The translations under genes were made by a program, and so were the position numbers. The notes beneath the pieces are model-generated. The model ran no database searches, was not told the origin of the DNA, and worked only from the letters and a program-made list of their open reading frames with translations. Source: Candidatus Peregrinibacteria bacterium (GTDB lineage Bacteria > Patescibacteriota > Gracilibacteria > Peribacterales > Peribacteraceae). Taken from it: a DNA stretch of 59,581 nucleotides. The stretch lies in assembly GCA_030649955.1 (NCBI GenBank), contig JAUSFD010000022.1, forward strand, positions 1 through 59,581, in the 5' to 3' direction. Positions 25,314 through 34,626 of this stretch are shown one piece after another. The stretch's first letter is position 1. The number at the start of each line of letters is the position of its first letter.

Positions 25314-26870
25314 ATGGATCCCATCACCGCTCTCATCACTCTCGCCCTTGGGGGAGTTCTCGGCGTAGGTGCCGGTTGGTTCCTCTTCAGTAAGGGGAAG
25401 AAAATCTCCGCGTCTCTGCAACAGCAGATCAACGAACAGGAGCGCTCGCTCAAGTCGATGGAGGTGAAGATCATCGAGGCGAAGACGCAGATCAAGACAG
25501 CCGAAGCGGAAGCGAAAGCGACCGCTCGCGAAATCCTCAGCGAGGCCAAGCTCCAGGCGGCGGAGATGGAATCGAAGTTCCAGAGTGAGCATGCGAGGCT
25601 GGAGGAGAAGGAGAAGGGACTGGACCAGAAAGTGCATGAAGTTGAACGCCAGCGCACGCACTTAGACGATCAGCAGAAGGAAGTGGACGGACTCAAGGGC
25701 GAGCTCACGGACGCTGCCCTCAAGCATCGGGAGGCGCTAGAGAAAGTAGCCAAGCTGAGCCAGGAGGAAGCGAAGAATCAACTGAGCGCGGAGCTGGAAC
25801 ATGAGTTCGCGGACTACTACGCGGGCCAGATGAAGCTCGTGAAGGAGCACATGGAGGGCGAGGTGGAGGAGAAGGCGAAGAATTTAATGGCAGAGGCCAT
25901 GCAGCGCTACGCCTCGGAAGTCGCAAGCGAGTCGACAGCGACCGTGGTGCAGCTCCCGTCCGATGACATCAAGGGGAAGATCATTGGAAAGGAAGGGCGC
26001 AACATCATCGCCTTCGAACAGGCGACTGGCGTCGACGTCATCATTGATGACACCCCGGGAGCAATCATTGTCTCCGGCTTCGATCTCGCACGCCGCTACG
26101 TCGCGAAGCTCTCGATGGAGAAACTGATTCAGGATGGACGCATCCAGCCCGCACGCATCGAGGAAGTGGTGGCGAAGGTGAAGGAGCAGGTGGGCAAGAT
26201 GATGCTCGAGTTCGGCAAGCGCGCTGTGGAGGAGCTCGGCATCGCCGGCTACCCGCAGGATCTCCTGAAGATCATCGGGCGCCTGCGCTTCCGTACCAGC
26301 TACGGACAGAACGTCCTCAAGCACTCCGTGGAGATGGCGCACCTGGGACGCATGCTTGCTGAAGAAATGGGCGCGGATCCGATGATCGTCGTCGAGGGCT
26401 GCCTCCTCCACGACATTGGGAAAGCTCTCGATCACGAGGTGACAGGCACGCACGTGGAGATTGGCGTCGAGATCTGCAAGCGCTTCAAAGTTCGTCCGGA
26501 AGTCATTCACTGCGTCGCTGCTCACCACGAGGATATTCCGATGCAGTCTGCGGAAGCCTTCGTCGTTGCAGCTGCGGACGCTATTTCTGGAGCACGACCC
26601 GGCGCGCGCCGCGAATCCATCGAGGAGTACTTCAAGCGCCTGCGTGAACTCGAGGAGGTCGCGAAGGGCTTCGAGGGGGTGCAGCGCGCATTCGCCATCT
26701 CCGCAGGGCGAGAAATTCGCGTGTACGTGGATACCGTGAAAATCGATGACCTGCAGCAGCAGAAGCTCGCGAAGGACATCGCAAAGAAGATCGAGGAGCA
26801 GCTCACGTACCCGGGTGTCATCAAGGTCAATGTGATCCGAGAACGGAGAGTGGAGGAAATGGCGAAGTAG
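25314..26870 (+). CDS. rny: ribonuclease Y
   Basis: A 518-aa protein of standard family length. It has an N-terminal membrane anchor (ITALITLALGGVLGVGAGWF), a long coiled coil (about 25-200), a KH domain (GKIIGKEGRNIIAFEQATGV) and an HD metal-dependent phosphohydrolase domain with His-Asp in GCLLHDIGKALDHE and downstream VAAHHEDI. It initiates mRNA decay from the inner membrane. Start MDPITALITL is chosen because the upstream ATG is out of frame. A TATACC box ends 15 nt before the start. Confidence 0.97.
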   Translation: MDPITALITLALGGVLGVGAGWFLFSKGKKISASLQQQINEQERSLKSMEVKIIEAKTQIKTAEAEAKATAREILSEAKLQAAEMESKFQSEHARLEEKEKGLDQKVHEVERQRTHLDDQQKEVDGLKGELTDAALKHREALEKVAKLSQEEAKNQLSAELEHEFADYYAGQMKLVKEHMEGEVEEKAKNLMAEAMQRYASEVASESTATVVQLPSDDIKGKIIGKEGRNIIAFEQATGVDVIIDDTPGAIIVSGFDLARRYVAKLSMEKLIQDGRIQPARIEEVVAKVKEQVGKMMLEFGKRAVEELGIAGYPQDLLKIIGRLRFRTSYGQNVLKHSVEMAHLGRMLAEEMGADPMIVVEGCLLHDIGKALDHEVTGTHVEIGVEICKRFKVRPEVIHCVAAHHEDIPMQSAEAFVVAAADAISGARPGARRESIEEYFKRLRELEEVAKGFEGVQRAFAISAGREIRVYVDTVKIDDLQQQKLAKDIAKKIEEQLTYPGVIKVNVIRERRVEEMAK

Positions 26871-26957
26871 TCCGGCTTCGCGGGAGGGTTCACATTGCTC
26901 TGCCATAGCTGCTCCGGTTCCGAAGCGGCGATACCGCTACGCCGAGACTACATTCGA

Positions 26958-27054
26958 GAATTATGAATGGTGAATCTTGAATCATGGTGGAAGCATGAGA
27001 TCCTGCTCTACTTCCTTCCCCTGGTTCATAATTCAATACTCTAGATTCACCTTC
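26958..27054. repeat. iterated-word palindrome (GAATTATGAAT type)
   Basis: The left arm (26958-26988, gaattatgaatggtgaatct...) and the right arm (27022-27054, ggttcataattcaat...) are inverted copies, each built from repeats of a short 'tgaat' word. It lies in the AT-rich 308-bp gap after rny. Confidence 0.65.
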
Positions 27055-27123
27055 AAACACGAATATTTGTTTCAAATCGCTGTTTTAGGCAAAAGGGAGG
27101 CCTATTTGTTATGTTGAATATAC

Positions 27124-27153
27124 TTGACAATTTTAACTATAAGTGTTTATATA
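27124..27153 (+). promoter_or_regulatory. promoter of the DUF4215 surface protein
   Basis: TTGACA (27124-27129), an 18-nt spacer and TATATA (27148-27153), 25 nt before ATG 27179. This is one of few consensus -35/-10 promoters outside the 12-15 kb region. Confidence 0.7.
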
Positions 27154-27178
27154 TGTCGTCATTTTCCCCTCACTCTCC

Positions 27179-30100
27179 ATGCGGAAAATCCAGCCTTTCT
27201 CCGTGTTTGGGATCGCCTTCACCCTCTCGGCGATCGCCACCTTCTCCATCTCTGGTTCGACACCAACCACAGCAGAGATGTCTCAGTATTCCTGTGGAAA
27301 TGGCGTCGTAGAGTACCCAGAGCACTGTGATGACGGGAATACGGTAGGCAAGGACGGCTGCACGGCAACCTGCACCATGGAGTGGGGTTTTTCGTGTCCT
27401 CAAGCACCGAATGAAAGTGGTGGAACAGCGTGCGCCAAGCTCTGCGGAAATGGCCAAGTAGATGAGAGTACGAACGAACAGTGTGACGATGGCAACACTG
27501 TTGTTGGAGATGGGTGCAACGAAGCCTGCAGGATCGAGCGGCGCTCCTCCTGTGAAGAGGATGCGGATGGCAGGAGCATCTGCACAGCAAACTGCGGGAA
27601 TGGCAACGTGAACTACCTCGAACTCTGCGATGATGCCAATCGGAAGAACGGTGACGGGTGCAATGCTTCGTGCAATCCGGAGAAGGGGTGGGACTGCAGG
27701 AGCGGCTCCTGCACACGCACTTGCGGCAACGGGAAGCTCGACTACTACGAACAGTGCGACGACGGCAATACGAAGAACCGCGATGGGTGCAGCGCACTCT
27801 GCAAGAACGAGACGAGCAGTTCTTCAAAATCCTCTGTGAGCTCGAGCAGCACCTCGAGTTCGAATTCATCGTCCTCTGAGCAATCTTCCTCGAGTCAGTC
27901 GAGTGTTGCCGCGACGGGGCTCTCCATCAGCATCGATGGTCCTGTGCAGCAGTACTACACCCGTCAGAAGAAGGACGCTGTCCTCGCGAACATCGTGCTC
28001 ACGCCCTCGAACGGTGGTGTGGAGCTACGCAGATCCTTCATCGCCATCGAAGCAGCGACGAGTGATAACCGAGGACTCGCAACGACGAACACCAGTGCGT
28101 ACGACAACGTGCATGAAATTCTGGAAGACGTTGAACTCCGGAACGTCCGAACTGGACAGACAATTCGACCGACGCGGCTGACGCTGAGTGAGGATCTGGG
28201 GACCTCGACGGTCCAGACGTATCAGATTTACTACATCACAGGTATCGTCATTGATCAGAAGGATACGTGGGAAGTCCGCGGGGATTTCATCGATAACTCC
28301 GTAGCGAATTCCCCACGCAACGGAGATGGTGTGCGTGTGCACATGTGCACTGAACCAACAGACGTGAATGGAAGGCCCAATCCGACGGGATGTACCTTCG
28401 GCGGTCTCATCAAGGCGTCCATTGCTTACCAGATGATTGTGGTCGATTCCCTCACGGAGAGCCCCCTGTCTACCGTTACCCCTCGCGGCACGATTACCGG
28501 AAACTTTCACAGGATCGCCAGTGCCACTCTCTCGATTGCTGTGAAGGCGACAGGATCGACGGATACCGCGGTGAAGAACTCCAAGAACGTGAACCTGCTG
28601 CGCTTCGAGGGGAGAGCCTCGGAAGGTGGAGACGTCCTACTCACGAGAGCGCAGTTCGTTGCCCAGGCAGGATCACTGCTCAATGCGCAGAACTACATGC
28701 TCTGGGCTGATACAGATCAGAATAGTGTCGTGGATACTATCATCCAGAGAGGTGTTTCCTCACAGGGGGGGAAGGTGACGTTCGACAGTATCACCGGTGG
28801 AGGGTTCGTGATCCCCCGAGAGCAGACCGTTCTCTTCGAAGTCCATGCGGACATTCCGGCTTCACTGACATCCAATGAGCTCCAGCTCGCCTTCGACACG
28901 GCAACTTTGAACTACGTAGAAGCTGAGCGAGTGGATAATGGCGCCAGCTTGGCTGGCGTGAGCACAAATGGCGTGTGCGCGAGCAGTTGCGAGATCAACG
29001 TCTTCACGACGGACTCGCAGCGCTGGATCTTGGTCAGCCAGGGAGACCTCTTCGTCACGAAGGACACTGAGCCACTCCGCAATCGACAACTCCTCGGGGG
29101 CACGCTCGCTGATCCTGTCCTCCGTCTCCAGCTACACGCCGAGAACGAAGCTGTTGATGTCACGGATCTTCAGTTCACATCGGTGGGGTCCCGTGCATCG
29201 AGCGTGGACCGCCTCGAGCTCTACAAGCAGGGCGAGACATCAGCATTCGCAACAGCAACTGTCAGTGGATGCGGATCCGATCAGGTGCCGACGAGCTACC
29301 AGGGAGTCAGCGTGACCACCTTCTGCTCGAATACGGAGAGCAACCAGCTCGTCGTTCCAGAGGGCTCTGACGTCGACGTCATCGTCCGTCCGCGGATGAA
29401 GAGCGATGTGGAGGGAGCCGTGACTGGTGAACAGATTCAGTTCTTCCTCTCCGGACGGCCGGTATCGAACAACTCCACAGGGGAAGGGGCAGTACGTGCA
29501 CGCGGCTATGAATCGAGCAACAACCTGAGTGCCAACGATGGTGACAACCTCGCCGAAGGCGAAGTCTTCATCGGGACGAATGCACCGGGAGCGAATGCGG
29601 ATATTGTTGGGAAGAAGAACGTGAGCGTCCTCGCGAAGATCACCTCCATCACGAATGCGAATCCGGATGCGAATGGCACGGACGTACCGACGGGCGTCTC
29701 GCCGTTCGGTCAGTTCAAGATCGCGGCTGCCGCCCACTCGAACTCGAAGAACGGGATGAACAAAGTGGTGGTATCCGATCTGATCTTTAACGTCACTGCA
29801 ACGAATGTGCAGCTCTCTGCAACGGATTTCTTCTTCTACAACAAAGGAAACTCGGTGACCAAGCACAGCTGTAGCGTGATCGACGGGAGCAATCAGACCG
29901 TCACTGGTACCGTACAGGGGGCATTCCTCGTCCGGTGCCAAGGAATGAACAATGGACTAGTCAATGTCTCGATCGACCAGGGAACCGATCACACGTTCGT
30001 CCTCGAAGGCAACATCCTGAATGCCCAAGTGAGCTCAGTAAGTACGTCCACCCTGCAGGTGTCCCTTCAGAACTTCAACGACATGAACTTGAATGGCACT

Positions 30101-30214
30101 TTCGGGGCGAGCCAGAGCCACATCCAATGGATCGATACGGATACCGATACGAGCGCATACCAGTGGATCGAGTACCCGGAGACCGTCGTGAAATCGACGA
30201 GCTACCAGAGCTGA
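27179..30214 (+). CDS. DUF4215 cysteine-rich surface protein
   Basis: A 1011-aa protein starting MRKIQPFSVFG with a signal peptide of about 32 residues. Four DUF4215 (Myxococcus cysteine-rich) repeats follow, each opening CGNG and containing CDDGN...DGC...C (about 38-220), then a linker of almost only Ser (about 220-255), then about 750 residues of beta-rich sequence without a known enzyme motif. There is no sorting signal or C-terminal membrane helix, so it is secreted or held by other envelope parts. It is probably an adhesin or a surface-layer-type protein. Own promoter and terminator; monocistronic. Confidence 0.85.
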   Translation: MRKIQPFSVFGIAFTLSAIATFSISGSTPTTAEMSQYSCGNGVVEYPEHCDDGNTVGKDGCTATCTMEWGFSCPQAPNESGGTACAKLCGNGQVDESTNEQCDDGNTVVGDGCNEACRIERRSSCEEDADGRSICTANCGNGNVNYLELCDDANRKNGDGCNASCNPEKGWDCRSGSCTRTCGNGKLDYYEQCDDGNTKNRDGCSALCKNETSSSSKSSVSSSSTSSSNSSSSEQSSSSQSSVAATGLSISIDGPVQQYYTRQKKDAVLANIVLTPSNGGVELRRSFIAIEAATSDNRGLATTNTSAYDNVHEILEDVELRNVRTGQTIRPTRLTLSEDLGTSTVQTYQIYYITGIVIDQKDTWEVRGDFIDNSVANSPRNGDGVRVHMCTEPTDVNGRPNPTGCTFGGLIKASIAYQMIVVDSLTESPLSTVTPRGTITGNFHRIASATLSIAVKATGSTDTAVKNSKNVNLLRFEGRASEGGDVLLTRAQFVAQAGSLLNAQNYMLWADTDQNSVVDTIIQRGVSSQGGKVTFDSITGGGFVIPREQTVLFEVHADIPASLTSNELQLAFDTATLNYVEAERVDNGASLAGVSTNGVCASSCEINVFTTDSQRWILVSQGDLFVTKDTEPLRNRQLLGGTLADPVLRLQLHAENEAVDVTDLQFTSVGSRASSVDRLELYKQGETSAFATATVSGCGSDQVPTSYQGVSVTTFCSNTESNQLVVPEGSDVDVIVRPRMKSDVEGAVTGEQIQFFLSGRPVSNNSTGEGAVRARGYESSNNLSANDGDNLAEGEVFIGTNAPGANADIVGKKNVSVLAKITSITNANPDANGTDVPTGVSPFGQFKIAAAAHSNSKNGMNKVVVSDLIFNVTATNVQLSATDFFFYNKGNSVTKHSCSVIDGSNQTVTGTVQGAFLVRCQGMNNGLVNVSIDQGTDHTFVLEGNILNAQVSSVSTSTLQVSLQNFNDMNLNGTFGASQSHIQWIDTDTDTSAYQWIEYPETVVKSTSYQS

Positions 30215-30235
30215 TAGAACATAGGAAATCGAACG

Positions 30236-30266
30236 CAACGCAGCGGAGTGACCCTCCGCTGCGTTG
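30236..30266 (+). terminator. terminator-like hairpin after DUF4215 gene
   Basis: The stem caacgcagcggag / ctccgctgcgttg with a 5-nt loop, 21 nt after the stop codon, followed by ttgatg. The T-run is short. Confidence 0.7.
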
Positions 30267-30332
30267 TTGATGATGCGGATACGGACCGCACCCGAGGACG
30301 GGTGCTGCTCGGGTGTGAAAATACCCATGAAC

Positions 30333-30419
30333 AACCGTAGCCGGGATTCAGCTATCCCGGCGGTCCGCTTGGGTAACCCTTCGACTTCTCTCAGGGCTGG
30401 CCGAACCCAAGCTACGGTA
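30333..30419. repeat. double-hairpin repeat, CGGCGGTCCGC family, copy 1
   Basis: Hairpin 1 is ccggga-ttcagcta-tcccgg, then the conserved linker cggtccgc, then a gggtaaccc region. An outer pair accgtagc / gctacggt encloses all. The minus strand of 53782-53844 has the same layout (ccgggg-ttcggcta-ccccgg, cggtccgc, gggtaac), with compensating base changes in the stem. Confidence 0.7.
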
Positions 30420-30430
30420 GTTCTATAGCA

Positions 30431-31411
30431 TCAACTCAGAACGAATTTTCGTTTCTTCTGGGAAATGAGCGCATCCTTCTTAAGCTTCTCCAACAAAGCC
30501 TTAAGCCAATCGCGGTGTTCCCTTGCAGACCAATCTACAGTGATGCGCTTGCCGATCTGCTCGAGGGTGAGACCTTTCGATGCATCTCGTAGTTCCTCGA
30601 CAACGCGTCCGCGGAAGATGCGGTTGGGGACGAATACACCACCGACGGTTCGGCCAGGCTCTCGTCGAAGTGGATAGTGGACAGTGGACAGTGGAAAATG
30701 CTTTGGGAAATTCCTTGCTGTAGTCTTCATCAATCCAGCATTCGTTAGAGGGCAGATGTCCCATTTGGGATTCCTCTTCGTGCAGACAAGGGAACCAAAG
30801 TCCATGAGAGCGGCGTGCCAGTCTGCAGTCGTTCGATCTGGATCTGTCTCGAGCGCTGAGGAAAGTACATCATCAGCAATTGTGAGGAGGAATGCATCTT
30901 CCTTCTTCCACGTGCCATCGTGATTCTCTGGCCCGACGAAGACACGGTGGAGAATTCTCCGGATGTTCGTGTCGAGACAGGGTGTGGGAATGTGGAAAGC
31001 GAAGTTCCGGATCGCTGCTGCTGTGTAGTGACCGATCCCGGAGATGGATTGGAGTTCCTCCATCTCCGTAGGAAATTCCCCTCCTCTCCCTTCGACGATC
31101 CTCAGAGCGGCATCGCGAAGCCGGAGCGCGCGACTGTTGTAGCCCATGCCTCTCCAGGCGATGAGTACCTCCTTATTAGATGCGTGGCCAAGTGCTTCAA
31201 GAGTGGGGAATGTGCGAAGGAAGGAACGGAAGATCACCTCGACCCGTGGCACCTGGGTTTGCTGGAGCATGATCTCTGAAACCAAGATCCGGTACGCCCG
31301 ATCATCGAGGTCCTCCGGAGGAAGATCTCTCCAGGGGAGAGTCCGCTTGCACCGGGAGAACCACTGCCAGATTGTTGCCGTGAACCCTGCAAGTCGGTCA
31401 TCGTAGCGCAT
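30431..31411 (-). CDS. mutY: A/G-specific adenine glycosylase with incomplete Fe-S motif
   Basis: A 326-aa protein. It removes A mispaired with 8-oxoG. Seen: the catalytic Glu in VSEIMLQQTQV, the helix-hairpin-helix LQSISGIGHYTAAAI, and the catalytic Asp in CLDTNIRRIL. The usual C-x6-C-x2-C-x5-C cluster loop is here CTKRNPKWDICPLTNAG: the first and third Cys remain, the second is Trp and the fourth Gly. The C-terminal recognition domain is present but short. About 11 codons near 30669-30695 are made from the GTGGACA repeat (reading FPLSTVHYPL). A TAGAAT box ends 8 nt before ATG, so the mRNA is probably leaderless. Confidence 0.9.
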   Translation of the reverse strand: MRYDDRLAGFTATIWQWFSRCKRTLPWRDLPPEDLDDRAYRILVSEIMLQQTQVPRVEVIFRSFLRTFPTLEALGHASNKEVLIAWRGMGYNSRALRLRDAALRIVEGRGGEFPTEMEELQSISGIGHYTAAAIRNFAFHIPTPCLDTNIRRILHRVFVGPENHDGTWKKEDAFLLTIADDVLSSALETDPDRTTADWHAALMDFGSLVCTKRNPKWDICPLTNAGLMKTTARNFPKHFPLSTVHYPLRREPGRTVGGVFVPNRIFRGRVVEELRDASKGLTLEQIGKRITVDWSAREHRDWLKALLEKLKKDALISQKKRKFVLS

Positions 31412-31419
31412 CGCGGGGC

Positions 31420-31425
31420 ATTCTA
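31420..31425 (-). promoter_or_regulatory. -10 box of leaderless mutY transcript
   Basis: Minus-strand TAGAAT with 8 nt to the start codon at 31411. Confidence 0.55.
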
Positions 31426-31551
31426 TCCGAAGATCTGCTGCTCTTCATTCGCCTGAGGGATACAGAATTCGAAACCGGACGGCGAATCGATGGGAAACGG
31501 CTCTGGGATGGGCTCGGCGGGTTTCCTTGGATCAGTCACCGGGTCGCGTTA

Positions 31552-31611
31552 GAGGCAGTCCGATGCGAAAGTTCTGTTGACGGATTAGAAGGACATTCCC
31601 TAGACTGCCTC
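31552..31611 (+). promoter_or_regulatory. tuf promoter framed by an inverted repeat
   Basis: TTGACG (31577-31582), an 18-nt spacer and TAGACT (31601-31606). The arms gaggcagtc (31552-31560) and gactgcctc (31603-31611) lie either side, the right one overlapping the -10 box; they could be an operator or a leader stem. The leader is about 60 nt and has no Shine-Dalgarno site before ATG 31676. Confidence 0.6.
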
Positions 31612-31675
31612 GGCACTCAGGGGCTACGCTATTCCTCAATAGCGACCCCCCCAAAGCTTTCTTCCCTCCTTTCGT

Positions 31676-32854
31676 ATGGCAGACAAGAAGTTCGAACGCA
31701 CCAAGCCTCACGTCAACGTCGGTACCATCGGTCACGTCGACCATGGGAAGACGACACTGACCGCAGCACTGTCCATCAACTTCTCACCTGAGGGAGAGAA
31801 GAAGACCTATGCCGACATCGACAACGCTCCGGAGGAGAAGGAGCGCGGCATCACCATCAACACCGCTCACGTTGAGTACGAGTCCACGAAGCGCCACTAC
31901 GCGCACGTTGACTGTCCTGGTCACGCCGACTACGTGAAGAACATGATCACGGGCGCCGCCCAGATGGACGGAGCCATCCTCGTCGTGTCCGCTGCGGACG
32001 GTCCGATGCCGCAGACTCGCGAGCACATCCTCCTCGCACGTCAGGTGAACGTCCCCTACATCGTTGTCTTCCTCAACAAGGTGGACATGGTGAAGGATCC
32101 GGAGCTCCTCGAACTCGTCGATGTGGAGGTGCGCGAGCTCCTCACGAAGTACGAGTTCCCGGGCGACAAGACCCCCATCATCCGCGGTTCCGCTCTGAAG
32201 GCTGTGGAAGGTGACCCGACGGAAATCCAGCACTTGAAGGACCTCCTCGACGCTCTCGACACGTTCATCCCTGAACCCAAACGCGAACTCGATAAGCCGT
32301 TTCTCATGTCCGTGGAGGACGTCTTCTCCATTAAGGGCCGCGGCACGGTGGCTACGGGACGCATCGACACGGGCAAGGTGAAGGTGAACGAGGAAGTGGA
32401 ACTCATTGGCCTGAGGCCGACGCGCAAGGTCGTTGTGACCGGCGTCGAGATGTTCCACAAGCTCCTGGATGAAGGTCTCGCAGGCGACAACGTGGGTCTC
32501 CTCCTCCGCGGCATTGAGCGCGAGGACATCGAGCGCGGTCAAGTGCTCGCAAAGCCAGGCTCCATCACCCCGCACACGCAGTTCGAGGCAGAGGCCTACA
32601 TCCTCACGAAGGAAGAGGGCGGCCGCCACACACCGTTCTTCAAGGGATACAAGCCGCAGTTCTACATCCGCACCACTGATGTCACAGGCTCGGTTGAGCT
32701 CCCGGCAAATGTGGAAATGGTCATGCCGGGCGACAACATCAAGATGGTCGTCGAGCTCGCTGCTCCCATCGCCCTCGACTCAGGCACACGCTTCGCCATC
32801 CGCGAAGGCGGCCGCACCGTCGGCGCCGGAGTGGTCACGAAGATCGTGAAGTGA
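31676..32854 (+). CDS. tuf: elongation factor Tu
   Basis: A 392-aa GTPase that brings aminoacyl-tRNA to the ribosome. P-loop [14 protein letters not shown], switch [14 protein letters not shown], guanine motif NKVDM and the C-terminal barrel [14 protein letters not shown] are all standard. Full length. It is followed by rpsJ after 31 nt, a trace of the ancestral str/S10 arrangement, but fusA, rpsL, rpsG and the S10 operon are not here. Confidence 0.98.
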   Translation: MADKKFERTKPHVNVGTIGHVDHGKTTLTAALSINFSPEGEKKTYADIDNAPEEKERGITINTAHVEYESTKRHYAHVDCPGHADYVKNMITGAAQMDGAILVVSAADGPMPQTREHILLARQVNVPYIVVFLNKVDMVKDPELLELVDVEVRELLTKYEFPGDKTPIIRGSALKAVEGDPTEIQHLKDLLDALDTFIPEPKRELDKPFLMSVEDVFSIKGRGTVATGRIDTGKVKVNEEVELIGLRPTRKVVVTGVEMFHKLLDEGLAGDNVGLLLRGIEREDIERGQVLAKPGSITPHTQFEAEAYILTKEEGGRHTPFFKGYKPQFYIRTTDVTGSVELPANVEMVMPGDNIKMVVELAAPIALDSGTRFAIREGGRTVGAGVVTKIVK

Positions 32855-32885
32855 CCTCTCTCCCCTCGCTCATTCTTCCCCCGTC

Positions 32886-33356
32886 ATGACCCCTCCTCCC
32901 AAGAAGCAGCCCGCAAAGAAGAAGGCAGTGAAAGCTTCTCCCAAAGCCGTAAAGGCCCCAAAGGAGGCGAAATCGAAGGGCATGAAAACTGGTGGAGAGG
33001 TACCGGTCACTGAGTCCGCGAAGGAGACGAAAAAGGATGTAGCCCCCAAGCTCTCGATCATCCGCATCCGCCTGAGCGCCTTCGACCATACCGTCATGGA
33101 CGAGGCGGCGATGAAGATCGTGGAGACTGCCGAGCGGAGCGGTGCTGTCGTGCACGGGCCAATCCCCCTCCCCACGCAGATCCGCAAGTTCACGGTGAAC
33201 CGTTCCACGTTCGTCCACAAGAACGCCCGCGATCAGTTTGAGATGCGCACACACAGGAGACTCATCGACCTCTCCGAGACGACCTTCAAGACCGTGGAGA
33301 GTCTGCAGAACCTCAGCTTACCCTCGGGAGTGGATATTGAGATTAAAATGGGATAA
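32886..33356 (+). CDS. rpsJ: 30S ribosomal protein S10 with Lys-rich extension
   Basis: A 156-aa protein. Residues about 55-156 are S10 ([49 protein letters not shown]). The first 50 residues are an added Lys/Ala/Pro-rich tail ([20 protein letters not shown]) absent from the standard protein of about 102 aa. An internal start ([12 protein letters not shown]) would remove most of it. Cotranscribed with tuf. An intergenic palindrome lies 6 nt past the stop. Confidence 0.95.
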   Translation: MTPPPKKQPAKKKAVKASPKAVKAPKEAKSKGMKTGGEVPVTESAKETKKDVAPKLSIIRIRLSAFDHTVMDEAAMKIVETAERSGAVVHGPIPLPTQIRKFTVNRSTFVHKNARDQFEMRTHRRLIDLSETTFKTVESLQNLSLPSGVDIEIKMG

Positions 33357-33361
33357 CGCTC

Positions 33362-33459
33362 AGTGGATAGTGGACAGTGGACAATAAATGAAAATACTGA
33401 GCTTCCTTTTGTGCGCAATCGATTTGTCATTGTCCACTGTCCGTTATCCACTGTCCACT
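33362..33459. repeat. iterated-word palindrome (GTGGACA type), copy 1
   Basis: The left arm agtggatagtggacagtgga... (33362-33385) and the right arm attgtccactgtccgttatc... (33429-33459) are inverted; the centre contains aatcgatttgtcattg, also found in the copy at 35016-35106. It sits exactly between the convergent rpsJ and rnc stops, so it can serve as a bidirectional terminator. Confidence 0.75.
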
Positions 33460-33467
33460 TTAGTGGG

Positions 33468-34160
33468 TTACTTCCATCCCTTCACCCTGAGCGCTTCTTT
33501 TGCAGCAGCTTGCTCTGCTCGCTGCTTGCTATTGCCAGTCCCCTCCGCAACCTTCTCCTCTGCGATGAACACAGCGCAGGTGAAGTTCTTGTCATGATCC
33601 GGTCCCTCTTCCACGAGCACTTCGTAGTGAGGGGTGACCCCTGTCTTCTCCTGCGACATCTCCTGGAACGTGCTCTTCTCGTCGCGATGCTTCCCCTCCG
33701 CGAGGAGTTGCTGGAGGTTTTTCAAGATGAACTTCTCGCAGAACTCCTGCGCCTTCTCGATCCCCTGATCGAGGTATATCGCGCCGATCAATGCCTCCAG
33801 CGCATTCGCGAGGGTGGAGGTCTTCGTACGCCCTTCGCTCGCCTCCTCCCCCCTGCTCATGTAGAGGTACTCCCCAAGCTTCAGGTCCAGCGCGATCTGC
33901 GCTAAGTGCTCTCCTTGGACCAGAGCTGCGCGCCAGTTCGTGAGTTCTCCCTCGGATTTGGGCGAGAGGTGATACAGGTACTCCGTCGCGATGAGCTCGA
34001 GCACGGCATCGCCGAGGAACTCTAAGCGTTCGTTGTTGCCGTGGGTAGCACTCTCTCGGACGGCGGACCGGTGCACGAGCGCCTGCGAGAGGAGCTCCTT
34101 ATTGCGGAACGGAATGCCGATGGCTTTCTCCAGGAGGATGAGGGATGAGGGCTTCGCCAT
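33468..34160 (-). CDS. rnc: ribonuclease III
   Basis: A 230-aa double-strand RNA endonuclease for rRNA and mRNA processing. Signature NERLEFLGDAVLELIATEY in the RNase III domain; dsRBD at the end (GTGNSKQRAEQAAAKEALRV). The second metal-site region reads ANALEALIGAIYLDQG: the usual Asp (E. coli D114) is Asn while the catalytic Glu is kept. nusB lies upstream (48 nt), in the same direction. Confidence 0.95.
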   Translation of the reverse strand: MAKPSSLILLEKAIGIPFRNKELLSQALVHRSAVRESATHGNNERLEFLGDAVLELIATEYLYHLSPKSEGELTNWRAALVQGEHLAQIALDLKLGEYLYMSRGEEASEGRTKTSTLANALEALIGAIYLDQGIEKAQEFCEKFILKNLQQLLAEGKHRDEKSTFQEMSQEKTGVTPHYEVLVEEGPDHDKNFTCAVFIAEEKVAEGTGNSKQRAEQAAAKEALRVKGWK

Positions 34161-34208
34161 TGGGGCAACGGAACACGCGCATGGTACACGACGGACCTCC
34201 TATGGTCA

Positions 34209-34622
34209 TCATGCCTTCGCTTCGCCACGGTGAGCAATTGCATTGAGGACGCCGTTCACGAACTTCCCGCTCTCTGCACTTCCGTACTCCTTCGCGATTT
34301 CGATCGCCTCATCCATGACTACCGCCTGCGGCGCATCGTTCCCGAAGAGCAGCTCATACGCACCGATGAGGAGGATACTCCGCGAGATAGGATCCATCCG
34401 ATCGAGAGGCCACTCCGGAGCGTGCTGTTGCACGGCAAGCTTGAGCTCGTCCTCCCTGCCAAGGACTCCTGCGAGGAGTCCCGCTGCGAATGTCTCATCC
34501 AGTTCCCCGAGCTCCTGCTCGTTCCTCAGGAGAGACTGCTCGACATCTGCCACCGTGTGCTTCTCCCGCTCGAAGAGCGCTTGCATGACGGCGATGCGGG
34601 AAAGGTGGCGGCGGCGAGCCAT
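34209..34622 (-). CDS. nusB: transcription antitermination factor NusB
   Basis: A 137-aa all-helical protein of normal size, starting MARRRHLSRIAVMQALFERE and ending VNGVLNAIAHR, both typical. With NusE (S10, encoded nearby at 32886) it binds boxA of rRNA leaders to prevent early termination. It precedes rnc, giving a small RNA-maturation operon. Confidence 0.93.
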   Translation of the reverse strand: MARRRHLSRIAVMQALFEREKHTVADVEQSLLRNEQELGELDETFAAGLLAGVLGREDELKLAVQQHAPEWPLDRMDPISRSILLIGAYELLFGNDAPQAVVMDEAIEIAKEYGSAESGKFVNGVLNAIAHRGEAKA

Positions 34623-34626
34623 GGGA

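Noticed and set aside
31676-33356. Start of a full S10/str ribosomal operon
   Set aside because: Only tuf and rpsJ are present; the following genes are on the other strand and unrelated to the S10 cluster.
33233-33451. ORFs rich in VHCPLST repeats near rpsJ and rpmF
   Set aside because: They translate the GTGGACA palindromes at 33362-33459 and 35016-35106 and have no other support.
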